From Planctomycetota bacterium (GTDB lineage Bacteria; Planctomycetota; SZUA-567), in assembly GCA_031261425.1 (NCBI GenBank), contig JAISJR010000001.1, positions 1 to 35,106 on the forward strand: a DNA stretch of 35,106 nucleotides. The letters run 5' to 3'. Positions within the stretch are counted from its first letter, which is position 1; each line of letters opens with the position of its first letter. This document shows positions 16,124 to 22,461 of this stretch, piece after piece. Both the position numbers and the translations under genes were made by a program. The notes beneath the pieces are model-generated. The model ran no database searches and was not told where the DNA came from. It saw only the letters and a list, made by a program, of their open reading frames with translations.

Positions 16124-16290
16124 AATTCCCCTCTATGGAGGGGTGGCATCGCGACGCTCTGTTTCTTTGTCGCGATGACGGGGTGGTTTTTCGCGTTACC
16201 CCCTATTTGGGCAACCACCCCGTCAGTCCGGCAAACCGCGCCGGACTGCCAGCGGATAGTCCGCCCCAGCCCCTCCCGTAGAGGGGAATT
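16124..16290. repeat. MITE-like palindrome, second copy
   Basis: The ends AATTCCCCTCTATGGAGGGG and CCCCTCCCGTAGAGGGGAAT match those of the 6479-6647 element. The internal ATCGCGACG/TGTCGCGAT and GACGGGGTGG/CCACCCCGTC pairings are kept, while the right inner part has diverged. It is followed by TTTGCCGCGCTTCGCGC, the same core found after the first copy. Confidence 0.85.
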
Positions 16291-16320
16291 TAATTTGCCG
16301 CGCTTCGCGCTTTTTTCCGC

Positions 16321-16351
16321 AAAAAAATCCCCGCACCTTTTGGCGCGGGGA
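16321..16351 (-). terminator. intrinsic terminator of the 16376 gene
   Basis: Read on the minus strand, TCCCCGCGCC and TGCGGGGA form a stem around AAAAGG and are followed by seven T. It lies 25 bp after the stop of the minus-strand gene at 16376. Confidence 0.8.
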
Positions 16352-16375
16352 AAATTACGACAATCTTTTAACGAA

Positions 16376-16759
16376 TCAATTTATCCGAATCAATTTATCA
16401 AAAGTATCAATACTTGGAGCAATAAACGATGCAGTTACTTTCACGGTTGGAAATACCGACCGCAGTTCTCCGGCGACAGTTTTTCCTATTTGTGAGGAAA
16501 ATCCCCATTGGGTATATCTTTCGCCTTTAAGCGTTCTCCATTGGTACGCGAAACGATAATAATCTTCATCGTGATATGCGGCGTTGATAATCAGAGGAAT
16601 GATTTGTTCACCATAAGCAGCCAACTTCTGACCGGTAAATGCTTTTCTTGGCTGTAGGTGTTGAATGTATTTTGCCACGTGATGCACGTCAACCTTTCGA
16701 TAAGCGTCTTCTTTTTCCAAGAGTTTTATGGTGAAATTTACAATGCGGGCATCAGACAT
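16376..16759 (-). CDS. hypothetical protein, AT-rich gene
   Basis: This is a 127-residue soluble protein, MSDARIVNFTIKLLEKEDAY at the N-terminus, with a Tyr-rich centre (AAYHDEDYYRFAYQWRTLKG) and no signal peptide or membrane segment. I do not recognise it. AAAGGATATAAAA precedes the ATG and a good terminator follows, so it is a free-standing transcription unit. Its codon use is clearly more AT-rich than that of neighbouring genes, which suggests acquisition from elsewhere. It lies next to a MITE-like element. Confidence 0.7.
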   Translation of the reverse strand: MSDARIVNFTIKLLEKEDAYRKVDVHHVAKYIQHLQPRKAFTGQKLAAYGEQIIPLIINAAYHDEDYYRFAYQWRTLKGERYTQWGFSSQIGKTVAGELRSVFPTVKVTASFIAPSIDTFDKLIRIN

Positions 16760-16862
16760 TTTTATATCCTTTTTTTGATGGTTGTAATTTTAACTATTCC
16801 CAAAACCAAACCCAAGGACGGGCTTGCCGCCAACCACGCCCGCCCCCATTTTTATCCCACCG

Positions 16863-17417
16863 TTACAACGTGAAGCCAGTGCCGCCGTCCGCCTCTAAAT
16901 CACTTGGAATACTAACCCCATTTCCATCATCAGTGGCGCCTTTCGTCAAACGGCGCACTTGATTGCTACCGTAAAGAATAGTCGTGCCGTCGTTATAGTG
17001 CGGCGCAGCATCAGCATCGTCGGGACCGTCGCCAGAAGCAGTTGGCCAATCCGCCGCCGCAATTTGATTCGCCGGCATATTAGCAACATTCAGATTCGGA
17101 TTCCAACCATAACTTATCGGGCGGGTACTGTCTTGGTCAACCGGACAACGAAAAATTTGCTTCGGCACATCAACGCCGTTAAACTCGTCATAAATGTGTG
17201 CCATACCGGCAAACTTTACCGCCGTTCCCGGCATCAGTTGCGTGGAGTAACTGGCGACCGTCAGCCCGATTTGGTGCAAGTTGTTGGTGCAACCGGTCAA
17301 TTGCGCCGTGCGCCGCGCCCGCATCAGCGGACCACTCAACAACGCCGCCAAAATTCCGATAATCGCCACGACGATTAGCATCTCAATCAGCGTGAAGTTC
17401 TTTTCTTGCGGTTTCAT
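16863..17417 (-). CDS. type II secretion-type prepilin
   Basis: From the ATG at 17417 (AAAGGCAATACT upstream) the protein has 184 residues. It begins with MKPQEKN and then the class III prepilin signal FTLIEMLIVVAIIGILAALL, with Glu at position +5 of the mature protein. The residue before the cleavage site is Asn rather than Gly. Non-Gly residues at this site are common in Lentisphaerota-type prepilins (my recollection). The globular part has TGCTNNLHQIGLTVASYSTQ, a CPVDQDS segment and HYNDGTTILYG, as in the H-X9-DG group. Such proteins are assembled by GspF/PilC-type machines, and a lone GspF is at 6703. The upstream extension of the reading frame to 17546 is not credible. Confidence 0.87.
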   Translation of the reverse strand: MKPQEKNFTLIEMLIVVAIIGILAALLSGPLMRARRTAQLTGCTNNLHQIGLTVASYSTQLMPGTAVKFAGMAHIYDEFNGVDVPKQIFRCPVDQDSTRPISYGWNPNLNVANMPANQIAAADWPTASGDGPDDADAAPHYNDGTTILYGSNQVRRLTKGATDDGNGVSIPSDLEADGGTGFTL

Positions 17418-17709
17418 AGTATTGCCTTTCGATTCTTTGGGGACTGGGCGGGCAGAAATGCAATCTGCCAAGAAGTGCTTACTGCCTGTCCGGTTCCCGC
17501 CTAATTTGCCCGCGCTCACCGTTGAGCGCGGACGCGCCGAAGCCAAATTTCACTGCGCGAACAACCTATTCTGATATTACCATTACACTTTTTTTTTTCG
17601 CGTAAGCGCCATTCCGCCTCGGTAACCACTCCGCTATCGCGCCCCTCTATCGCCAATAACGGCGCCGCTGTTTACGTGTCGGGCACCTCCTTTCCGCAAA
17701 AATTGCCGC

Positions 17710-17746
17710 AAAAAAACGCCGGTGAATCCCGCAGGATTCGCCGACG
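17710..17746 (-). terminator. intrinsic terminator behind the small ORF
   Basis: On the minus strand CGTCGGCGAATCC and GGATTCACCGGCG pair over a TGCG loop and run into seven T. It begins one nucleotide after a TAA (17749-17747) that ends an open frame coming from the G tract at 17853-17866. Between here and the prepilin start (17418) I see no gene. There is a GGAAAGGAGGTGCCC sequence (about 17682-17696, minus) that looks like a ribosome-binding site with no usable start behind it. Confidence 0.87.
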
Positions 17747-17903
17747 TTAAAATAGACCCGTCAAATTTTTGTCCGTAATTTTGTCCGTCGCGCCGTCATT
17801 CGCCGCAACCGCCGTCGCGCCGAAAAACCGCACTTTCTCTACGGAATAGTTACCCCCCCCCCCCCCGTAAATTATTGTTTAGGATATTGCGCAAATTAAA
17901 CAT
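17747..17903 (-). CDS. small ORF split by a G tract, out of frame at the present length
   Basis: An ATG at 17903 (AGGCGGGAAAACA upstream) starts MFNLRNILNNNLR and enters the 14-bp G tract. With 14 G the frame ends at once in TAA (17852-17850). With 13 G it would continue for 34 more codons (beginning NYSVEKVRFFGATAVAAND) and stop at TAA 17749, one base before a strong intrinsic terminator. The downstream half uses GCG/ACG/GAC codons like the rest of the genome. I do not recognise the approximately 51-residue peptide. Terminator position and open frame argue for a real gene that is switched off, or for a miscounted homopolymer. Confidence 0.4.
17853..17866. repeat. G tract A (14 bp, G on minus strand)
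   Basis: Fourteen C on the plus strand (G on minus), preceded on the minus strand by TTTAC and followed by TAACTATTCC. It sits inside the small ORF at 17747-17903, at codons 13 to 17. Confidence 0.9.
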
Positions 17904-18154
17904 TGTTTTCCCGCCTGAAAATTTCCGAAAACGAACGACAGATTGCCAATCAAAACGAATAAAAAAACGCGCCGCAAAAGAAACCGTAGCGCGGATTGTA
18001 TTTTTCCCGCGCGCTTTGCAATTCAATTTTTTGGCAAAAAGAAGTTTTTTTTGATTTTTATTTGCCGGCGAAAAATATCGCCAAACCAGAGAAATCTTCG
18101 CCGGTTTAATTTTAGCACTCCCTTTTCGTATTTTTTGCGCTAAATTTTGAGGTG

Positions 18155-18382
18155 CGCTAATCGCCGCGAAGCGGCAGAGCGTAACAGCCCAGTGCAAAGG
18201 AAAATCGGCTCTTTGATTTTCCGGCGGGACCGGGTTAGCGTTGCCGGAAAACGATGGCGCCCTGTAAGGGCAGTGGAAATTTTTTGCATTGCCCTTGCAG
18301 GGCGGCGTCTATGTTATGGGCGACTTTTTACCCAGCGCGTTGCGCTGGGCTGTTACGCGCCGCCCCTGCGGGGCGATTAGCG
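18155..18382. repeat. nested-palindrome MITE-like element with about 38-bp inverted ends
   Basis: The left end CGCTAATCGCCGCGAAGCGG with GCGTAACAGCCCAG is mirrored at the right end by CTGGGCTGTTACGCG and GGGGCGATTAGCG. Inside are GCCCTGTAAGGGC, TTGCCCTTGCAGGGC and CCAGCGCGTTGCGCTGG, each a hairpin. There is no ORF of note. The region between G tract A and this element (17904-18154) contains AT-rich sequence with no gene I can support. Confidence 0.8.
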
Positions 18383-18399
18383 GAATAAATTTATCAAAA

Positions 18400-18550
18400 T
18401 CACCACCCCGTCAATCGGCGATAGAACTGCCGATTGCCACCCCTCCATAGAGGGGAATAAGAAAGGAATTAGCCGGATTATTGTTTGGGCTAAAGCCCAT
18501 TTTAGAGAGGCGCTATCCACGCCTTAAAGCGCGTGGCAATTGAATAGAGC
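18400..18550. repeat. half copies of two dispersed palindromes
   Basis: 18400-18459 (ACCACCCCGTCAATCGGCGA, ending CCCCTCCATAGAGGGGAATA) is the right half of the 6479/16124 element. About 18484-18550 (TTGGGCTAAAGCCCATTTTA, then GCGCGTGGCAATTGAATAGA) is half of the 22209-22391 element. No gene is seen from 18383 to 18640. Confidence 0.7.
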
Positions 18551-18640
18551 AACTACTCTCGGCGACAACTCTATTTTTTTTCTTCCTGTAAAAAAAATTT
18601 GCAATAGTTACCAACCCGCTAAATAGGATACGAAACAACT

Positions 18641-19498
18641 ATGCCCACCGCTTTTCTCCCGTTCGCGTCGCGTTTTTTTGTTCAGAATGACGGCGCGCGC
18701 CAGCATTATCTTGACGAAGGTCAAGGCGAGCCGTTGGTTTGCGTCCACGGCAATCCCACGTGGTCGTTTTTTTTCCGCGACATTTTGCGGCAATTCTCCG
18801 CCGCGCGCCGCGTTATCGCGCCCGACCATATCGGAATGGGCTTATCCGATAAGCCGCAAAATTATCCCTATCGTTTGGCGACGCACATCGACAATTTAGA
18901 GCGGTTGCTCGCGGCGGTCGCGCCGGACGGCAAAATAAATTTGCTGTTGCACGACTGGGGCGGAGCGATTGGCATGGGCTGGGCGACGCGGCATCCCGAC
19001 CGCGTCGGTAAAATTATTTTGCTGAACACGGCGGCGTTTTTGTCGCCGCAAATGCCGCCGCTGATTGCGCTGGCGCGGACGCCGCTACTCGGCGATTTGG
19101 TGATTCGCGGGTTGAATGCGTTTGTGCGCGTCGCCAATGTTACCACGACGGTCAAACCGTTGCCGGCGGCGGTCAAAGAAAGTTACGCGGCGCCGTATGA
19201 CAATTGGCGAAACCGGATTGCGGTGGCGCGCTTTGTGCAGGACGTGCCGATGAACGCGCGGCATCCGAGTTACGCCGCGCTGAAACGGATTGACGAGAAT
19301 TTGTCGTTGTTGCGCGGGCGTCCGCTGTTACTGCAATGGGGCGGACGCGACTGGTGCTTTCACGATTGGTTTTATCAGGAATGGTTGCGGCGCTTCCCCG
19401 ACGCCGAGCGCGACCACTACCCCGACGCCGGTCATTATTTATTGGAGGACGTCGGGGAGAAGGTGATTGCGCGGATTGCGGAGTTCTTGAAAAATTAA
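18641..19498 (+). CDS. alpha/beta hydrolase, haloalkane dehalogenase-like
   Basis: The 285-residue protein has the haloalkane-dehalogenase subfamily layout. There is an oxyanion-hole motif HGNPTWSF (36-43, with Asn38 as a halide-site residue). The nucleophile elbow LLHDWGGAIGMG has Asp105 followed by Trp106, and the catalytic His265 is in DAGHYLLED. In true dehalogenases the Asp attacks a carbon-halogen bond. The OleB beta-lactone decarboxylases share this layout, so the reaction is not settled by motif alone. No oleACD genes are nearby. AGGATACGAAACAACT precedes the ATG. The stop codon begins the AACAATT heptamer element, which separates it from a convergent lipoprotein gene. Confidence 0.85.
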   Translation: MPTAFLPFASRFFVQNDGARQHYLDEGQGEPLVCVHGNPTWSFFFRDILRQFSAARRVIAPDHIGMGLSDKPQNYPYRLATHIDNLERLLAAVAPDGKINLLLHDWGGAIGMGWATRHPDRVGKIILLNTAAFLSPQMPPLIALARTPLLGDLVIRGLNAFVRVANVTTTVKPLPAAVKESYAAPYDNWRNRIAVARFVQDVPMNARHPSYAALKRIDENLSLLRGRPLLLQWGGRDWCFHDWFYQEWLRRFPDAERDHYPDAGHYLLEDVGEKVIARIAEFLKN

Positions 19499-19606
19499 CA
19501 ATTAACAATTTACAATTAACAATTATTGAAAGGATGCGCTCCGCGCATTTTAACAATAACTCCGCTAAATAATTTTTAATTGTTAATTTTTAATTGTTAA
19601 TTCTCT
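19491..19606. repeat. heptamer inverted-repeat element, AACAATT type, between convergent genes
   Basis: The left arm is AATTAACAATTAACAATTTA and the right arm is TTTTTAATTGTTAATTTTTA. The core is GATGCGCTCCGCGCATTTTA, then AATAACTCCGC. It separates two converging genes, like the element at 1945-2062, and supplies the stop of the hydrolase gene. Confidence 0.85.
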
Positions 19607-19607
19607 T

Positions 19608-20441
19608 TCATCGTTTGGAATTCTCGCCGACAAACACTTTTTGCGCGACTTTGCCCGAATCGTTGTCCACGTAAATTCGGTAATAGTCGCGGTTTGCCGC
19701 GCCCGTGCCGCGTCCGGCGACGAATTGATAGACCGTCTGCCCGCTGTCGCCAATCCGTTTGCCGATGACTTTTTGCGTCAGCGTGGTATGGTCGTCGTCC
19801 CGCCCGACGTATTGCGCGCGGTCTAAAATCGGGCGCAAATCCTCAAAGAACATTCCGACGCGAATGAAATTTTGGTCTAACCATTCGCACGCCGCCAGCC
19901 GCCGCGCCGGTTCGTCGTCCGCCAACATCCGCGCGTAGTCGTTCACCTCCGGCGACAACTCCGTTTCCCGCCGCTCACGCCCGGTTGGCGGGTCGATGAA
20001 ATCGTTGTTGCCGAGTAAATAACAGCGGCGATGCGACTGGTTTTTCAGGATGCCCGTGCCTTCGCACCGGCGGCAAGTGAACGCCATCATCGTCCGTCCC
20101 TGAATGAAATCCGGCATCGCCCGCTGACCGGTGCCGTTGCAGTCGGGACATTTTTCGTCGCGGTAATAACTGAAACACAGCGACTGACTGCGCGCCTGCG
20201 GCTCGACCCACACCGTCAACGTCGTCGGATGCGAAAATTTGTCGGTAACGCGCTCGCGGTATTGCTTGCCGTTTTGCAGAGCGTAGGCGACGTTGTCGGC
20301 GACGCCCGGCACGTTTAAGCCGATTTCGTCCAAGCCGCGGACAATCGTGTCGCGAGAGACCTTCACCGCGCCGTCCGCGTTGGACGCCTCGCTACAAGCG
20401 CCCGCGCCGACCAAAAATAAAAGACAAAGAAGTTTGCGCAT
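19608..20441 (-). CDS. lipoprotein with DnaJ-like CxxCxGxG zinc motifs
   Basis: From the ATG at 20441 (AAAAAAGGAATCTCC upstream) the protein has 277 residues. The signal peptide MRKLLCLLFLVGAGACSEAS contains a lipobox (GAGAC, Cys16), so it should be an exported lipoprotein. At about residues 100-135 it has CPDCNGTGQR and CRRCEGTGIL, two CxxCxGxG units as in the DnaJ zinc domain, which is rare outside the cytoplasm. The N-terminal 30-90 region is a small mixed fold and the C-terminal half (EYxRI, VDNDSGKVAQKVFVG) is beta-rich. The function is unknown; a redox or metal-binding chaperone role is possible. An upstream ORF extension to 20480 has no ribosome-binding site. Confidence 0.75.
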   Translation of the reverse strand: MRKLLCLLFLVGAGACSEASNADGAVKVSRDTIVRGLDEIGLNVPGVADNVAYALQNGKQYRERVTDKFSHPTTLTVWVEPQARSQSLCFSYYRDEKCPDCNGTGQRAMPDFIQGRTMMAFTCRRCEGTGILKNQSHRRCYLLGNNDFIDPPTGRERRETELSPEVNDYARMLADDEPARRLAACEWLDQNFIRVGMFFEDLRPILDRAQYVGRDDDHTTLTQKVIGKRIGDSGQTVYQFVAGRGTGAANRDYYRIYVDNDSGKVAQKVFVGENSKR

Positions 20442-20571
20442 GGAGATTCCTTTTTTCATTCCGCCAGTCCCGCCGCGCACTTCGCGCTTTCAGCGCGACT
20501 GTCGGAGTTTATCAAAATCGCGTTTCGTAAATCTGAAAATCAATGTCTCAATTGTTAATTGTGAATTGCCT

Positions 20572-20919
20572 TTAGCCAAGCACATTCGTCAGCGGGCGTC
20601 CGCCGAGCAAATGCAGGTGCAGATGAAAAACGGTTTGTCCGGCGCCGGCGCCGCAATTGATGACCAACCGATACGCCGATAATTTTTTTTCGGCGGCGAT
20701 TTTGACCGCCGCGAGTTGCAAACGTCCCAACATTTCCGCGTCGCTCGCGTCGCACGCCGCGACGCACGGGCGCGCTTTTTTCGGAATGACGACGATATGC
20801 GTCGGCGCTTGCGGCGCGATGTCGTTAAACGCCAACACTTCCTCGTCTTCATACACTTTCGCGCAGGGAATCTCGCCCCGCAAAATTTTGGCGAACACGT
20901 TTTGCGCGTCGTAGTCCAT
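20572..20919 (-). CDS. HIT family protein
   Basis: A 115-residue histidine-triad protein of the HINT/PKCI type. It opens NVFAKILRGEIPCAKVYEDE and ends with the active-site triad QTVFHLHLHLLGGRPL (HxHxHxx). HINT proteins hydrolyse nucleoside phosphoramidates and AMP-lysine or related adducts. Length and motifs are complete. AAGGGGAGAAAAAA precedes the ATG at 20919. An AACAATT-type half element (about 20548-20571) lies directly after the stop, and a GAGAGTT-type element lies upstream. Confidence 0.93.
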   Translation of the reverse strand: MDYDAQNVFAKILRGEIPCAKVYEDEEVLAFNDIAPQAPTHIVVIPKKARPCVAACDASDAEMLGRLQLAAVKIAAEKKLSAYRLVINCGAGAGQTVFHLHLHLLGGRPLTNVLG

Positions 20920-20940
20920 TTTTTTCTCCCCTTGGGAAAG

Positions 20941-21024
20941 AATTTAGAGTTTAGAGTTGAGCAAAGGTCGCGCTTCGCGCATTTTGAAAATAACTCCACC
21001 GCTCAACTCTCAACTCTCAACTTT
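20941..21024. repeat. heptamer inverted-repeat element, GAGAGTT type
   Basis: AATTTAGAGTTTAGAGTTGA and CAACTCTCAACTCTCAACTT form the arms. The core GAGCAAAGGTCGCGCTTCGC, then GCATTTTGAAAATAACTCCA, is the reverse complement of the core at 991-1033. It fills the gap between the HIT gene and the stop of the sugar-binding protein gene. Confidence 0.87.
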
Positions 21025-21941
21025 CACTTGCTCGTCCCGCGATAAACCTCCGCCGGCGCGTCGATGCGCTTCGGGATATCGCGCTCGCCGCGCAGATACG
21101 CCACCGCGTTTTTCACGCCCAAATAACCGATTTGATACGCGGACTGCTCCACCGTCGCCAACAATTCGCCGCGATTGACCGCGACTTTCGCCTGCGGATG
21201 ACCGTCCACGCCGACAATCGCCACTTTTTGATGGTTATCCGCCGCCGCCTTCGCCGCGCCCAACGCCTGGTCGTCGTTGGCGGAAAAAATGCCGTCGATT
21301 TTCATGCGGCGCAATTTTTTCGCGGTGATTTCATACGCTTTCTTGCGGTCGGAATAAGCGTGTTCGCGCGGGATAATTTCGATGCCCGCCGCCCGCAGGA
21401 CTTCCTCCGCGCCGTCAACGCGCTCGGTCATCGACAGGTTCTCGGGACTGCCCGCGAGCGATAACACCGCGTTGCCTTCGCGCAGGACTTTGAGCAATTC
21501 CCGCCCCGCGCTCTCGCCGATTTGCCGGTTGTTACTGCCGACGTAGGTTACGCCGGCGGTGTAATTCTCCGGCATCGGCGTGTCGATGATGACGACCGGA
21601 ATACCGGCGGCGGCGGCGTGATTTGCCGTTTCGACCTGCGCCGCGGGCTTGCACGGCGCGAAGACAATCGCGTCGAATTTCTGATTGACGACGTCGTCAA
21701 ATTGTTTGCTTTGGATTTCCGCATAGTCCTCGGTCGGCGGACCGAGCGCCAGAATTTTGACGCCCAAATCCTTGCCGGCGTGTTCGGCGCCCGCCAAGAC
21801 CGTCTGCCAAAACGGCGAGTTGAGCGTTTTCAGACACACCGCGATACGCAACTCCGCGGCGGGCGCGGCAGGCGCGCTCTCTCCGGCATAAACGCCGCCG
21901 CAGACGGCGAGCGCCGTTAAAAACAGGGTCAGTTTTTTCAT
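21024..21941 (-). CDS. periplasmic sugar-binding protein (RbsB-like)
   Basis: From the ATG at 21941 (AAAAGGAGGACGTT, a near-perfect ribosome-binding site) the protein has 305 residues. It has a signal peptide (MKKLTLFLTALAVCGGVYAG) and then the Peripla_BP_4/ribose-binding fold: ELRIAVCLKTLNSPFWQTVL, FDDVVNQKFDAIVFAPC, VVIIDTPMP, GIFSANDDQALGAAKAA and VAIVGVDGHPQA. It should bind a pentose, hexose or autoinducer-type sugar in the periplasm for an ABC importer. No permease or ATPase gene is adjacent, so it is an orphan here. Its stop is followed directly by GAGAGTT heptamers, and another heptamer element lies upstream. Confidence 0.9.
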   Translation of the reverse strand: MKKLTLFLTALAVCGGVYAGESAPAAPAAELRIAVCLKTLNSPFWQTVLAGAEHAGKDLGVKILALGPPTEDYAEIQSKQFDDVVNQKFDAIVFAPCKPAAQVETANHAAAAGIPVVIIDTPMPENYTAGVTYVGSNNRQIGESAGRELLKVLREGNAVLSLAGSPENLSMTERVDGAEEVLRAAGIEIIPREHAYSDRKKAYEITAKKLRRMKIDGIFSANDDQALGAAKAAADNHQKVAIVGVDGHPQAKVAVNRGELLATVEQSAYQIGYLGVKNAVAYLRGERDIPKRIDAPAEVYRGTSK

Positions 21942-21959
21942 AACGTCCTCCTTTTTAAG

Positions 21960-22112
21960 CAAGAGTTTAGAGTTGAGAGTTAAGAGTTGAGAGAGTGGAG
22001 TTTTATTTTTAAGACGCGCGAAGCGCAATTTTGAAAATCTCCGCCAATCGCCCCAATTAAAAAGCGAAACGCGGTTATCTCAACTTTCAACTCTCAACTC
22101 TAAACTCTAATC
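21960..22112. repeat. heptamer inverted-repeat element, GAGAGTT type, long core
   Basis: The left arm GAGTTTAGAGTTGAGAGTTA and the right arm TCAACTTTCAACTCTCAACT enclose a longer core: GTGGAGTTTTATTTTTAAGA, then CGCGCGAAGCGCAATTTTGA, AAATCTCCGCC, then about 40 bp of other sequence. It lies upstream of the sugar-binding protein gene. Confidence 0.85.
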
Positions 22113-22208
22113 GGAGTATAGCCGCCGCAACGCTTGCGGACAAATTAAATTGCGTAAAAATGACGCGCTTTCGTAAATTTACTTACCTACGAGTTGTTTT
22201 CAAACGCG

Positions 22209-22391
22209 GTTGCTCTATTCAATTGCCACGCGCTTTAGCGCGTGGTGAGCGTCTCTAATTAAACGGGCTTTAGCCCAAACAACAATCTGGCTAAAGCCGG
22301 TGGAATAAGACCACATTTTTATTTTGGGCTAAAGCCCATTTCTTTTTTAACCGCTAACCACGCCTTAAAAGGCGTGGCAATTGAATAAAGC
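22209..22391. repeat. MITE-like element with GTTGCTCTATTCAATTGCCA inverted ends
   Basis: The left end GCTCTATTCAATTGCCACGC and the right end GCGTGGCAATTGAATAAAGC are inverted copies. Two GGGCTTTAGCCC/GGGCTAAAGCCC palindromes and GGCTAAAGCC lie inside. Half copies are at about 18484-18550 and 23863-23903. From 22113 to 22208 nothing is recognised. 22405-22440 holds the cacggaggcgcggagg-type repeat (inverted), shared with 16014-16040. Confidence 0.8.
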
Positions 22392-22461
22392 GTCCGCAGT
22401 CGATATTCATCCGTGTCCTCCGCGCCTCCGTGAGAAACAAAGATAATGAAAGGAACAAATT

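Noticed and set aside
17580..17660. tRNA-like D-arm sequence (AGCGGAGTGGTTACCGAGGC, minus strand)
   Set aside because: No matching acceptor stem, anticodon arm or T-arm could be folded around it.
17850..18197. 115-residue minus ORF ending in the G tract
   Set aside because: The upstream two thirds is Lys/Arg-rich without a recognisable domain and begins inside the 18155 palindrome. Only the last part from the ATG at 17903 has a plausible start, so the shorter ORF was listed.
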